64,000 bases of DNA from Keguizhuia sedimenti (GCA_030715135.1 JAUYVH010000007.1:1-64000), one strand, 5' to 3'. Shown: positions 1 through 8,841, numbered from the stretch's first letter. The notes: a model not told the origin generated them from the letters alone. Translations and numbers: made by a program.

Positions 1-1
1 C

Positions 2-67
2 GGCAAGCGCTTTCGCGGCATCGAGGATTACGGAAATTCAGCACCTGATACGTGGAAAGTGCTGTAA
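2..67 (+). CDS. C-terminal end of an unidentified protein (cut by window edge)
   Basis: An open frame runs in from the left edge and ends at TAA (65-67). The last residues read GKRFRGIEDYGNSAPDTW and then KVL, a composition that looks like real protein, but 21 residues are too few to assign a family. It lies outside the segment bounded by the tRNA-Pro repeats, so it may be the last gene of the neighbouring core region. It could also be a chance open frame. Confidence 0.3.
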   Translation, partial: GKRFRGIEDYGNSAPDTWKVL

Positions 68-440
68 CGCACTCGTCGAAGACAAAGAGCACTCCGGCGT
101 GCCTGTGGTAAGGCATGCCAGTTTAGCGGCACGGGAGATCGTCATTCCTGAAATGCCGAAGATCCTTGCCGACTGGCAGGTAAGCGGCTGATTGCGGTGC
201 GCAGCATTTTCGTGAAGCTGCGATTATCGCGAAGGACTGGATTGCCATCTTTGTCGATGGCATGATTGGCTTCTTCGTAGGATGTTTTTGTATGAAGCTT
301 TGACTTCGTTGCCAAACGGGACAATGTCAGACTTATATACCTATTGCTGAGATACAAGTGCTAGAAAACTGCACTTTTCACTATTGATAATCAGCGAATG
401 GGAATACAACGCGGCTTAAGGAAGCGTGTGCCTAAACAAA
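68..440. other. No convincing gene
   Basis: About 370 bases with no open frame that resembles a known protein. The longest minus-strand frame (142-357) begins only at a TTG, has no visible ribosome binding site and matches nothing I recognise. The stretch separates the partial gene at the left edge from the terminator and tRNA remnant to the right. Confidence 0.4.
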
Positions 441-487
441 AATGCAGAGCTGAATATTAGAAAACGTCTAATATTCAGCTCTGCATT
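441..487 (-). terminator. Strong intrinsic terminator with 21-bp perfect arms
   Basis: The arms at 441-461 and 467-487 are perfectly complementary over 21 bases with a 5-base loop. Read on the minus strand the hairpin is followed by TTTTTGTTT, the pattern of a rho-independent terminator. It lies 34 bases downstream of the tRNA-Pro 3' fragment at 521-568, as the terminator at 8798-8823 lies downstream of the intact tRNA-Pro. I infer that it was the terminator of the tRNA before the element inserted. Confidence 0.75.
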
Positions 488-520
488 CATGTACAGATGA
501 ATCTGTAAGTCTTGATTTTC

Positions 521-568
521 TTGGTCGGGACGATGTGATTCGAACACACGACCCCTTGCACCCCATGC
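521..568 (-). pseudogene. 3' half of tRNA-Pro, probable displaced att copy
   Basis: These 48 bases match 8841-8888, the 3' part of the intact tRNA-Pro, with one difference (A at 533 against G at 8853). The match begins at the anticodon stem-loop and runs through the T arm and acceptor strand to CCA. Beyond 568 the sequence no longer folds as a tRNA 5' half. Weak similarity continues for about 15 bases past the CCA end. This is the pattern left when an element recombines into the anticodon-loop region of a tRNA gene and displaces the original 3' end. Confidence 0.75.
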
Positions 569-615
569 GGGAACGCACCGGCTGGAAAGCCGCGCCAGTA
601 GACGGTTTCGAACAT

Positions 616-695
616 GTCTCTATGATATACAATAGTTTTTTTACGTTGGTTCTAGCTCCACAAAAGCCGTTTAACACCACGCATATCATAGAGAC
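616..695. repeat. 80-bp segment with 13-bp perfect inverted ends
   Basis: The 13-base ends GTCTCTATGATAT (616-628) and their exact reverse complement (683-695) enclose 54 AT-rich bases. This could be a miniature inverted-repeat element or part of an old recombination site. I see no target-site duplication beside the ends. It lies 47 bases from the tRNA remnant. Confidence 0.5.
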
Positions 696-862
696 TTCAA
701 TGGTGGCTTTTCAGTTTGCACAGGCATTGCGGCGGCATGAATACCACCGTACTAACCGAATGCCTGCGCCACATTATCTTGGTCACTGGATTCCTGCTTA
801 CGGGCCACGTTCAGTTTTCTCACGGCATTTCTCTGCAGGAAACGGGCGACATACTTGGCATG

Positions 863-907
863 CTCTGTTGGGTGAACATGCAGCCATGGCTTGTTCACCC
901 AACAGAG
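863..907. repeat. Inverted repeat with 16-bp perfect arms and palindromic loop
   Basis: The arms CTCTGTTGGGTGAACA (863-878) and their reverse complement (892-907) are perfect. The 13-base loop contains the self-complementary AGCCATGGCT. No T tract follows on either strand, so it is not a standard terminator. It may be a recombination site, a protein-binding cruciform or part of a lost element. Confidence 0.55.
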
Positions 908-960
908 ATTGTTCGAGACAAGCCTGTTGAGAAGCGCTTAAAACTGACCCACCATTGGAA

Positions 961-985
961 TGGAGTGAACCCCTGAAGTTGGACA
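961..985 (+). mobile_element. Possible terminal inverted repeat of an IS3-family element (remnant)
   Basis: The 25 bases starting TGGAGTG and ending CCTGAAGTTGGACA have the layout of many IS3-family ends (TG at the tip, then a CCCC block and a TTGGACA-type inner block). The element would extend rightwards, but no orfA or orfB transposase reading frame follows. If real, this is only a truncated end. The assignment rests on resemblance from memory. Confidence 0.25.
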
Positions 986-1403
986 GTTAAGGGAGCTGGA
1001 ATTTGATACGCTTGCTGCGCTTTTTTACTTCCGGTAGCCACATCAGGAGAAAAATGACTGCTTTGGTTCGCAAGCCGCCTAAGGCGATCTTCTGCAATTA
1101 GTCGCTTGCGCTAATTTTCTGAAGCCGGAATCATTGCCAGGATTATTGTTGCTCCTCCAAATCTCCACGTAAGTGCTAAGCCCCGGCTTTGAGGGATGGA
1201 ACTCTGGCCAACAAGGGCAATCGGCATGTTTTCGTGTCGCAGCGGCCCCAGTATACGATGAACGGCTTGTTTGGCGTAACCATGACTGCTGGATGCGTTC
1301 GCATGAAACCTGCGGGTACGGCGCGGCGGCAGACCGATGGCAAGGGCTTTATGCTTAATGGCCTAGCCCAGCATTCAGCAGTCAAAAAGGGAGCCGTTTC
1401 TCG
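986..1403. other. No identified gene
   Basis: Overlapping open frames exist on both strands here (1189-1605 plus, 1176-1385 minus). Neither has a recognisable domain, and the plus frame runs into the antisense of glcF. The stretch lies 3' of glcF and probably represents degraded sequence between the operon and the debris to its left. Confidence 0.35.
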
Positions 1404-2648
1404 CTATTGGCGAACTGCTTGGTTATCCGCCAAGGCCCTGTCCAATAGTTCTATCCAGTGCATCACGGCAGTCTCTGTGCCGGACTGCAGATGCGTAATG
1501 CATCCGATGTTGGCAGACACAATGGTATCTGGGTGGAGCGCCTCCAGGTTTGCCAGTTTTTTATCGCGTAATTCCGTTGCCATGTCGGGCTGCAGCACGG
1601 AATAAGTGCCTGCGGACCCGCAACACAAATGGCTGTCGGCGCACAGAGAAACATCGATGCCTGCTATACCTAAGAGAGCTTCCACCTTGCCGCGAATTTG
1701 CTGGCCGTGCTGCAAAGTACAGGGCGGGTGGTAAGCAATTCGCTTGGTGATTTTTGTCTCCAGTCGATTCCGCAGTTGGCTTTCGAAATCGGGGAGGATT
1801 TCGCTCAGGTCTTTGCACAATTCTGAAATTCTTTTTGCTTTTTCGGAATAAGCCGGATCTCTTTCCAGCAGATGCGCGTAGTCCTTAACAGTCACCCCGC
1901 AACCAGAAGCGTTCATGACAATCGCTTCCACGCCGGCTTCTACATGCGGCCACCACGCATCGATGTTGCGGCGCGCATCGTTTAAACCGCCCTCATGATC
2001 GTTCAGGTGATAACGTATCGCACCGCAGCAGCCGGCGCCATTGGCTACAATCAGTTGTACGCCCAGCTTGTCCAGGACGCGGGCCGTTGCTGCATTGATG
2101 TTAGGAGACATTGCGGGCTGGACACAGCCTTCCAGCAACAGCATTTTGCGTGCATGCTCCCGTTTTGGCGTGATACCCGCGCTTTGCATGGCAGGCACCT
2201 TGTTCTTCAAAACTTGTGGAAGCAGCGGCCGCACTAGTTGACCGGACTTCATGAGCGGCGTGAAAAGCCATTTGCGCGGCAGTACCTCTTTCAATGCGGT
2301 ACGCAATAAGCGCTGAGGGAGCGAACGAGGCACCTGGTCTTCTACCACTTTGCGGCCAATATCCACTAATCGTCCATACTGGACTCCTGAAGGACAGGTG
2401 GTTTCGCAATTCCTGCAAGTCAGGCATCGGTCCAGATGCAACTGAGTCCTGGGAGTGGGATTTTTTCCTTCGAGAACTTCTTTGATGAGGTAGATGCGCC
2501 CGCGTGGCCCATCCAGCTCATCCCCCAGTAACTGATAGGTAGGGCAGGTTGCTGTGCAAAAACCGCAGTGCACGCAGCTGCGCAGAATGGCATCTGCCTC
2601 TTTGCCTTCGGGAGTATATTTGATGAAATCTGCTAGATTGGTTTGCAT
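1404..2648 (-). CDS. glcF: Glycolate oxidase iron-sulfur subunit GlcF
   Basis: A 414-residue protein with two ferredoxin-type cysteine clusters near the N-terminus, CVHCGFCTATCP (residues 25-36) and CLTCRNCETTCP (75-86). Each can hold a [4Fe-4S] centre. Two CCG-type domains follow, seen as GAGCCGAIRYH and LCCGSAGTYS. This matches GlcF, which with GlcD and GlcE oxidises glycolate to glyoxylate and passes electrons to the respiratory chain at the inner membrane. It is the last gene of the minus-strand set regulator-glcD-glcE-glcF, 65 bases after glcE. All eight N-terminal cysteines are present. A related lactate-oxidising role cannot be ruled out. Confidence 0.93.
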   Translation of the reverse strand: MQTNLADFIKYTPEGKEADAILRSCVHCGFCTATCPTYQLLGDELDGPRGRIYLIKEVLEGKNPTPRTQLHLDRCLTCRNCETTCPSGVQYGRLVDIGRKVVEDQVPRSLPQRLLRTALKEVLPRKWLFTPLMKSGQLVRPLLPQVLKNKVPAMQSAGITPKREHARKMLLLEGCVQPAMSPNINAATARVLDKLGVQLIVANGAGCCGAIRYHLNDHEGGLNDARRNIDAWWPHVEAGVEAIVMNASGCGVTVKDYAHLLERDPAYSEKAKRISELCKDLSEILPDFESQLRNRLETKITKRIAYHPPCTLQHGQQIRGKVEALLGIAGIDVSLCADSHLCCGSAGTYSVLQPDMATELRDKKLANLEALHPDTIVSANIGCITHLQSGTETAVMHWIELLDRALADNQAVRQ

Positions 2649-2713
2649 GTGATCTTACTGTCCATTAAGCGCAGCGCTCTGCCCTGCGAGGCAGGGCGGG
2701 GTCTATAACGCTA

Positions 2714-3781
2714 TTAAAAGTCTGGGTACATTCGGCCAGGATTGATAATGCCGGCCGGGTCGAAGGAAGCTTTCAGATTCCTATGGATTCTGCCGACTGC
2801 GGGCGCGAGGGGATGAAACACGCCGACTCGCTTATCTCCGCCCCGATACAGCATCGCGTGTCCGCCTGCCTTCGCCGCTGCGGCCCTGACTGTGCTGGCT
2901 TCGACATCCGTCTTGACCCAGCGTAGCGCGCCGCCCCATTCGATGAGCTGTTCACCCGGCAATTCCAAAGCGGGAGCCACCGTTGGAAGCGAAATGCGCC
3001 ACAACGCCAATGGTTCCTTGCACTCGGTGAAGAAATCCGTCTGCTGATCACGCAAGTTTTCCCAGAAAGTGTCAGCCTCAGGTACTTCCTCACCGCCCAA
3101 TTTACTTTCCGCGGCCTGTACTGCAGCCTGGGCGCCGGACAGACGCAGCATCAGTGCGCCGTCCTGCCATGCGCTGGCGGAGACGGGTAAGGGCTGGCCG
3201 CCCCATTCATTCAAATGCCGGATGGCGTCGGCCTGATTCATTTCAAATCGCAGCGTCTTTTCGGCAAAGGGCTTGGGCAGAACCTTGAGTGAAATTTCTG
3301 CAATCAGCCCAAGAATCCCCATGGAGCCGGCAAGCAGCCGTGACACATCGTAGCCCGCCACATTTTTCATCACCTGACCGCCGAAGTGCAGGGTTTCACC
3401 TTTACCGTCTATCAGTACTGCGCCCAATACGAAATCACGTACTGCTCCCACTGCCGGCCTGCGTGGTCCGGACAAGCCGCTTGCGACCACGCCGCCAATG
3501 GTGCTGGCAGGCCCGAAACGGGGCGGCTCAAAGGGCAGTATTTGATTTTGCTCGGCCAATGCCGCTTCCAGGTCCGTAAGCCGCGTGCCGCAGCGCACGG
3601 TAATGACCAGTTCCGTCGGGTCATAGGAAATGATGCCGGCGTAAGCGCGTGTATCGAGAATTTCGCCCCGCAACGCCTGCCCATACCAGTCCTTAGTACC
3701 GCCGCCGCGAATGCGAACTGCTTTTTTGTCAGCGGTGGCAGCCGCAAGCTGCCGGCTCAAATAATTCAAGTTTTCTGTCAT
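2714..3781 (-). CDS. glcE: Glycolate oxidase FAD-binding subunit GlcE
   Basis: The 355-residue product begins MTENLNYLSRQLAAATA and has a PCMH-type FAD-binding domain, with RIRGGGTKDWYG near residue 24 and GGVVASGLSGPRRP near residue 110. This matches GlcE, the shorter FAD subunit of glycolate oxidase. A longer open frame extends upstream into glcD, but the ATG at 3781 lies 14 bases after the glcD stop and gives the family's usual length and N-terminus. It is probably translationally linked to glcD. Confidence 0.92.
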   Translation of the reverse strand: MTENLNYLSRQLAAATADKKAVRIRGGGTKDWYGQALRGEILDTRAYAGIISYDPTELVITVRCGTRLTDLEAALAEQNQILPFEPPRFGPASTIGGVVASGLSGPRRPAVGAVRDFVLGAVLIDGKGETLHFGGQVMKNVAGYDVSRLLAGSMGILGLIAEISLKVLPKPFAEKTLRFEMNQADAIRHLNEWGGQPLPVSASAWQDGALMLRLSGAQAAVQAAESKLGGEEVPEADTFWENLRDQQTDFFTECKEPLALWRISLPTVAPALELPGEQLIEWGGALRWVKTDVEASTVRAAAAKAGGHAMLYRGGDKRVGVFHPLAPAVGRIHRNLKASFDPAGIINPGRMYPDF

Positions 3782-3795
3782 AAATCTTGGTTCGG

Positions 3796-5289
3796 CTAGA
3801 AGCGAGGCAGGTCGGGAAATTTCATCTGCCCATGCTTGACGTGCATCTTTCCGTGCTCGGCACAGCGCTGCAAGGTTGGGATCACCTTGGTGGGATTGAG
3901 CAGGCTGGATGGATCGAAGGCATGCTTGACCGCTACAAATGCATCCATCTCGGGCCGGGAAAATTGCACGCACATGGTGTTGATTTTTTCCAGTCCGACC
4001 CCATGCTCGCCGGTAATGGTTCCACCCACTTCGACGCATAGTTCGAGGATTTCCTCCCCAAACAATTCGGCACGGTGAAATTCTCCCTCCTGATTCGCAT
4101 CGAATAAGATCAAGGGATGCAAATTACCGTCCCCGGCGTGGAATACATTGGCACATCGAAGACCATACTTGGCCTCCATTTTTTCAATGCCCAGCAAAAC
4201 TTCCGCCAACCTCTTACGCGGGATTGTTCCATCCATGCAGTAGTAATCGGGCGATATGCGCCCAGCTGCCGGAAAGGCATTCTTTCGTCCAGACCAGAAT
4301 TTCAGTCGCTCGGCTTCATTGCCTGAGACCGCGATGGCGGTGGCGCCCGAACTCTGCAATACGTCGACCATGCGACTGATTTCTTCCTCTACTTCTTCCG
4401 GATTACCGTCAGATTCACATAGCAGTATTGCCTCGGCCTCGATATCGTAGCCTGCTCGTACGAAGGGCTCCACCATGCGGGAACTGGTCTTGTCCATCAT
4501 TTCCAGCCCCGCTGGTATGATGCCGGCCGCGATGATGCTTGCCACTGCATTGCCTCCCTTCACTACATCATCAAAGGAGGCCATGATCACGCGCGCAAGT
4601 TGCGGCTTGGGGATCAATCGAACGGTGACTTCAGTCACTATTCCCAGCATGCCCTCGGAACCTACGAAGACCGAGAGCAGATCCAGCCCTGGGGCGTCGA
4701 GCGCCTCACTTCCCAGTTCCACGAACTCACCTTCTATCGTGACCATTCTTACCCGCATCACATTATGCACAGTCAGACCATACTTCAAGCAATGCACGCC
4801 TCCCGAGTTTTCAGCGACATTGCCTCCGATCGTACAGGCAATTTGTGACGAGGGATCCGGCGCGTAGTAAAGCTTGTGCGCGGCTGCTGCCTCGGAAATA
4901 GCGATGTTGCGTACGCCTGGTTGCACGACGGCGGTTCTTGCGAATGGGTCAAGCTTGATGATCTTGTTGAGGCGGGCGGTAGATAGGACAACGCCATTGG
5001 CAACAGGCATCGCCCCGCCCGACAGCCCGGTGCCAGCGCCGCGAGGAACGATGGGAACCCCCATTTCGTGGCAGGTGCGAAGTACCGCGGCAACCTGGGC
5101 TTCATTGCTTGGCAAAGCCACAATCATAGGAAGCTGCCGGTACGCCGCCAGACCGTCACACTCATAAGGACGTGTGTCTTCTTCATTGAACAGCACGGAT
5201 CCCTGTGGCATAAATGCATTCAATGCTGCAACCACTTCGTGTTGGCGCTTAGCGTCGAAAGAGCCTGCGTTTGGACTACTCATGATCAT
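3796..5289 (-). CDS. glcD: Glycolate oxidase FAD-linked subunit GlcD
   Basis: A 497-residue FAD-linked oxidase. The N-terminal FAD domain carries VPRGAGTGLSGGA (about residue 80) and IGGNVAENSGG. The C-terminal domain carries HAGDGNLHP and GEHGVGLEKI, typical of the GlcD / D-lactate dehydrogenase family. With glcE and glcF adjacent, glycolate oxidation is the best call. ATG codons at 5289 and 5283 are both plausible starts, the second giving MSSPNAG. The gene lies 36 bases after the regulator gene, so the regulator is probably co-transcribed. Some related enzymes accept D-lactate or 2-hydroxyglutarate. Confidence 0.93.
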   Translation of the reverse strand: MIMSSPNAGSFDAKRQHEVVAALNAFMPQGSVLFNEEDTRPYECDGLAAYRQLPMIVALPSNEAQVAAVLRTCHEMGVPIVPRGAGTGLSGGAMPVANGVVLSTARLNKIIKLDPFARTAVVQPGVRNIAISEAAAAHKLYYAPDPSSQIACTIGGNVAENSGGVHCLKYGLTVHNVMRVRMVTIEGEFVELGSEALDAPGLDLLSVFVGSEGMLGIVTEVTVRLIPKPQLARVIMASFDDVVKGGNAVASIIAAGIIPAGLEMMDKTSSRMVEPFVRAGYDIEAEAILLCESDGNPEEVEEEISRMVDVLQSSGATAIAVSGNEAERLKFWSGRKNAFPAAGRISPDYYCMDGTIPRKRLAEVLLGIEKMEAKYGLRCANVFHAGDGNLHPLILFDANQEGEFHRAELFGEEILELCVEVGGTITGEHGVGLEKINTMCVQFSRPEMDAFVAVKHAFDPSSLLNPTKVIPTLQRCAEHGKMHVKHGQMKFPDLPRF

Positions 5290-5325
5290 TTCTTAAACTA
5301 GTTAATCTTGCGAATGGCTGCGCCA

Positions 5326-6060
5326 TCAAAGCCATGCATCGAGAGTCGCACGGGTAAAAACTTCCACATAGTCCAGCAACGCGTCGGAAGCCTTTTGGGC
5401 TGCTGCTTCATCCCGGCTGGCAATGGCGCGCGCCATGTCGGCATGCAATCGTGCCGTCAGCGACACATCAGCCATCCGTTGATAATGGATGTACCAGAAA
5501 CGACGCGAAAGGGGACCTATCACGCCCATTACGCTCGTAAGAAACTCGTTCCGGACTGCCATTTCCAAAAGATGATTGAATTCACGATCCAAGCGCATGA
5601 ACTTCATCGCATCGTCCGCTTCCGCGGCGGAATCCAGACCCTGAGCAATCTCTCTGAATCGTTGCAGTTCGGCTTCAGTTGCTCGTCGGGCTGCGCTCTT
5701 GGCGGCAAGTCTTTCTAGTTCGCGCCGCACTTCCAAGAGCTTAAGTTGGGCACCTACATTAATTTCAGTTACTAAAATGCCGCGCTGTGGAAGCACTACG
5801 ATTAGCTTTTCCCTGGCCAATCGGTGCAGCGCTTCTCGAATAGGCGTACGGCCAATTCCAAGCATCATGCTTAATCCAGCTTCAGATAAGGTTGCCCCTG
5901 GAGGTAATTTCAGGGTCACGATCATTTCTTCCAGTTCAAGGTAGGCTTTTTCCGTGAGGCTCATATAGGGCTCTGCCATCTGCGGTTCGGCCTTTTTCGT
6001 TTTGTCACTGGACTTTCTAGGCTTGCTGGCTCTTTTTTGCATATCGAGTGCCTTCGTCAT
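5326..6060 (-). CDS. FadR-type GntR regulator of the glycolate genes (GlcC-like)
   Basis: The 244-residue protein has a Lys/Ser-rich leader (residues 1-30), a GntR winged helix (about 33-100, with LSMMLGIGRTPIREALHRL) and a C-terminal FCD ligand domain. In that domain LDREFNHLL and LHADMARAI supply the usual Asp/His metal or ligand residues. The ATG at 6060 is preferred because GAAAGG lies 7 bases upstream. It heads the minus-strand operon and diverges from the permease gene. The family senses small organic acids, and its place here suggests glycolate or lactate. A palindromic site lies in the intergenic space. Confidence 0.82.
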   Translation of the reverse strand: MTKALDMQKRASKPRKSSDKTKKAEPQMAEPYMSLTEKAYLELEEMIVTLKLPPGATLSEAGLSMMLGIGRTPIREALHRLAREKLIVVLPQRGILVTEINVGAQLKLLEVRRELERLAAKSAARRATEAELQRFREIAQGLDSAAEADDAMKFMRLDREFNHLLEMAVRNEFLTSVMGVIGPLSRRFWYIHYQRMADVSLTARLHADMARAIASRDEAAAQKASDALLDYVEVFTRATLDAWL

Positions 6061-6265
6061 AACCAACCTTTCTTCTTATTAGAGTGAAGTAGTGAATGGA
6101 GCGCACTCGTCTTGCCCTCGCTTTTGGGGATGACTTGCGTTACGAGCGTCACAGGAAACCTTGTGTCGCCTGATAGAGCAAAGCCCTTTTCATCAGGCGC
6201 CTGGCGATGAACCTTCGGCGTATTTCCACGTTCTAAGGTTTCCGATTGAGCTGCCTCGGCCATTT

Positions 6266-6305
6266 ATATACAACTGATATATTTGCTGATATATTAGTTG
6301 TATAT
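6266..6305. promoter_or_regulatory. Palindromic operator candidate between regulator and permease
   Basis: Perfect 10-base arms ATATACAACT (6266-6275) and their complement (6296-6305) bound a 40-base imperfect palindrome. Inside, CTGATATATT occurs twice in tandem (6274-6283 and 6286-6295). The site lies about 200 bases before the regulator start and 100 bases before the permease ATG. That position suits shared control of both divergent units by the GntR protein. Binding is inferred, not shown. Confidence 0.6.
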
Positions 6306-6407
6306 TTTATGGGTCTGCACGCGTTCAGTCAACAAGTTGACGTGCTTATAAACAGGATCCATTCAGGAACAAATGTTTGGTTTTAGACGATCTAGTAAGG
6401 AGAAGCG

Positions 6408-8126
6408 ATGAGTAGCGGGTTTCTGGCTTTGTTGGCTTTTGCCCCCATTTTGTTGTCCGGAATCCTGTTGGTAGGATTCCGGATGTCGGCAAAAGTAGCC
6501 ATGCCGATTGTGTTTATTGTGACGAGTGCCATTGCAATGGGCGTTTGGGGCATGAGCATCAATCGAATCATCGCGTCATCTCTGCAGGGTTTGATCCTGA
6601 CCGCAGGCCTGCTCTGGATCATCTTCGGCGCCATCATGCTGCTGAATACCCTCAAATATTCGGGCGCCATTTCCACGATCCGTGCCGGTTTCTCCGATAT
6701 CAGTCCTGATCGCCGCATCCAAGTTATCCTGATTGCCTGGCTGTTTGGCAGTTTTATTGAAGGTGCATCAGGGTTCGGCACACCTGCTGCGGTCGCTGCT
6801 CCCCTGATGGTCGCCGTGGGCTTCCCGGCCATGGCAGCTGTTGTGTTCGGCCTGATGATCCAGTCGACGCCGGTGTCTTTCGGCGCAGTCGGCACCCCGA
6901 TGCTGGTAGGTGTACAGGGCGGACTCGACAGGGCAGCGCTCACCTCGGCGCTTGCCGAGAAAGGCCTGGAATGGGATGCGCTGTTTCGCCTTATCGTTTC
7001 CGAAGTTGCTATCATTCATGGTATCTGTGGCACGCTTATGCCGCTGTTTCTCGTCATGGTGATGACGCGCTTTTTCGGACGTAACCGTTCCTGGACTGAA
7101 GGTTTGTCGATCCTTCCATTTGCATTGTTCTCGGCGTTTGCGTTTACCATCCCGTACATGATTGCCGGCATCGCGCTCGGCCCGGAATTTCCGTCCATGC
7201 TGGGCGGCTTGATCGGACTCGCGATTGTCACCCTGGCGGCTAAGAAGGGCTTTCTCGTTCCCAAAGACATTTGGGATTTCGCTCCGGCCTCCGAATGGCC
7301 CACAACCTGGGTAAGCAACCTGGAAAAGTCCATGGAGTCGCTTACCGAGAAAAAAATATCTCGATTCATGGCTTGGCTGCCTTATGTGTTGCTGGCGTTG
7401 CTGCTGGTGCTGTCGCGTACCGTGAAGCCCTTTGGCGATGCGCTGAAATCAGTTAACCTCAAATTTACGGATCTCCTCGGCGAGCAGGGAATCGGCGGCG
7501 ACTTCCAGGTGCTGTATCTGCCTGGGGGACTGCTTCTGGTTGTCTGCATCATTACCTACTTCCTGCACCGCATGCGCAGAGCCGACTTCATGCATGCCGT
7601 GCGCGACTCGGGGGGCACCCTCCTTGGGGCAGGATTTGTGCTGATCTTTACCATACCCATGGTTCGCGTGATGATCAATTCCGGCGTGAATGCAAATGGC
7701 CTTCTAAGCATGCCGATCTCCATGGCACACGGAGTTTCGGACTTGATGGGGCAAGTCTACCCACTGCTTGCGCCGTCAGTCGGGGCGCTTGGCGCCTTCC
7801 TTGCGGGCTCCAACACGGTTAGTAACCTCATGCTTTCGCAGTTTCAGTTCGAGACAGCCGGTCTGCTGTCGGTGTCGGGGGCGCTGATGGTTGCAATCCA
7901 GAGTGTGGGCGCAGCTGCCGGCAACATGATTGCAATTCACAACGTTGTGGCAGCATCTGCCACCGTCGGACTGCTTGGCCGCGAAGGACTTACGCTGCGC
8001 ATTACCATCCTTCCTACAATCTACTATGTTGCGCTGGCCGGTATACTGGGCATGATTGGCTTGCATGTCCTTGGTATGACGGACCCGCTGCTTGGTTACG
8101 TGTCCACGCCGTCTCTGCCAAAATAG
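6408..8126 (+). CDS. LctP/GlcA-family lactate or glycolate permease
   Basis: A 572-residue, very hydrophobic inner-membrane protein with about 12-14 membrane segments. It contains [20 protein letters not shown] (about residues 113-132) and [13 protein letters not shown] near residue 470, both characteristic of the L-lactate permease family. That family imports L-lactate, D-lactate and glycolate with protons. Its place opposite glcDEF points to glycolate or lactate uptake for that oxidase, as with glcA in Escherichia coli. A good ribosome site, AAGGAG, lies at 6397-6402. A terminator follows at once. Confidence 0.9.
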   Translation: MSSGFLALLAFAPILLSGILLVGFRMSAKVAMPIVFIVTSAIAMGVWGMSINRIIASSLQGLILTAGLLWIIFGAIMLLNTLKYSGAISTIRAGFSDISPDRRIQVILIAWLFGSFIEGASGFGTPAAVAAPLMVAVGFPAMAAVVFGLMIQSTPVSFGAVGTPMLVGVQGGLDRAALTSALAEKGLEWDALFRLIVSEVAIIHGICGTLMPLFLVMVMTRFFGRNRSWTEGLSILPFALFSAFAFTIPYMIAGIALGPEFPSMLGGLIGLAIVTLAAKKGFLVPKDIWDFAPASEWPTTWVSNLEKSMESLTEKKISRFMAWLPYVLLALLLVLSRTVKPFGDALKSVNLKFTDLLGEQGIGGDFQVLYLPGGLLLVVCIITYFLHRMRRADFMHAVRDSGGTLLGAGFVLIFTIPMVRVMINSGVNANGLLSMPISMAHGVSDLMGQVYPLLAPSVGALGAFLAGSNTVSNLMLSQFQFETAGLLSVSGALMVAIQSVGAAAGNMIAIHNVVAASATVGLLGREGLTLRITILPTIYYVALAGILGMIGLHVLGMTDPLLGYVSTPSLPK

Positions 8127-8147
8127 ATGCCTTGACCTATCTTTCAC

Positions 8148-8184
8148 AAACAAGCCCACAGCTGCGACAGTTGTGGGCTTGTTT
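8148..8184. terminator. Intrinsic terminator after the permease gene
   Basis: AAGCCCACA (8152-8160) pairs with TGTGGGCTT (8172-8180). The flanking A and T runs extend the stem, and GTTTT follows on the plus strand. It starts 21 bases after the permease stop codon and could act in both directions. Confidence 0.75.
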
Positions 8185-8375
8185 TCGACTGGTTACAGCC
8201 GGTTTTCAATACTCCAACTTAACGTCAAAACTGATACGGCATAGAAAACTTTCTATTGGCAGCAGGGCTAGAGCCAGTAAAAAATTGCCGGCGTTGACCT
8301 CGCGAACCCAAGCTTCCCTCTATTCGCACGACGGCATAATCTAAGTGGCGATCACATTCCCGTTCCCGTTTAAAG

Positions 8376-8645
8376 TCAGTTGCTTAAGGTGCGATAAATA
8401 TATTTGCGCACCGAGCCGGTCACAACGCCGAATATCCCCAGCTCATTTTCACCTTGAAGTCATATTGACTTGAACGGCTTGCCGGCTGGGATGAAACAAT
8501 TCGGCCATCCTTCATGAACAAGCGCCTAGGCATGAATTCGCGGTTAATGCCGGCTCCCACCACGTTGCGATGATGCGTTCTTATCGACCACAACCTTGTC
8601 ACCCTTCAGGATGCCGGCCCTGGCCAATAAACAAAACTTTCTAAT
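8376..8645 (-). pseudogene. umuD-like gene remnant with two frameshifts
   Basis: Minus-strand translation gives, in order, AGILKGDKVVVDKNAS, then in a shifted frame INREFMPRRLFMKDGRI, then back in the first frame ELGIFGVVTGSVRKYIYRTL followed by TGA. This is the order of the S24 peptidase domain of UmuD/LexA-type proteins: the loop before the catalytic Ser region, the strand carrying the Lys region, and the terminal IFGVVT strand. The N-terminal part with the cleavage site and catalytic Ser is missing or unrecognisable. No umuC follows. UmuD homologues are common cargo of plasmids and integrated elements. Confidence 0.7.
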
Positions 8646-8797
8646 AAAGCGGAAAAATTTAGTGAGGGGAGGATCGTTAAACCTTGGCTGAGGAGGCAAA
8701 GACTGCGGCGTCACCGTTGATGTCGTATTGATACAGGAAGTGGTCAGGACAGGCATGCGAGGTTTTTGCCTGGATTTGTACCCGTTGGGCCAAAAAC

Positions 8798-8823
8798 AAA
8801 AAGCCACCGGAAGGTGGCTTTTT
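8798..8823 (-). terminator. Intrinsic terminator of tRNA-Pro
   Basis: Perfect 11-base arms AAAAAGCCACC (8798-8808) and their complement (8813-8823) with a 4-base loop. On the minus strand, GTTTTTG follows. It lies 18 bases after the CCA end of tRNA-Pro. Confidence 0.85.
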
Positions 8824-8841
8824 GTAAATCTTTGATTCTAT

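Noticed and set aside
142-357. Minus-strand open frame of 71 codons
   Set aside because: It begins at TTG without a ribosome site, and the product resembles no family I know. It is too short and isolated to call a gene.
535-976. Plus-strand open frames across the tRNA fragment and inverted repeats
   Set aside because: The first part is translated tRNA sequence and the rest spans palindromes. No domain is recognisable.
1173-1605. Overlapping open frames on both strands 3' of glcF
   Set aside because: The plus frame continues into the antisense of glcF. Neither product shows a motif, and both look like chance frames.
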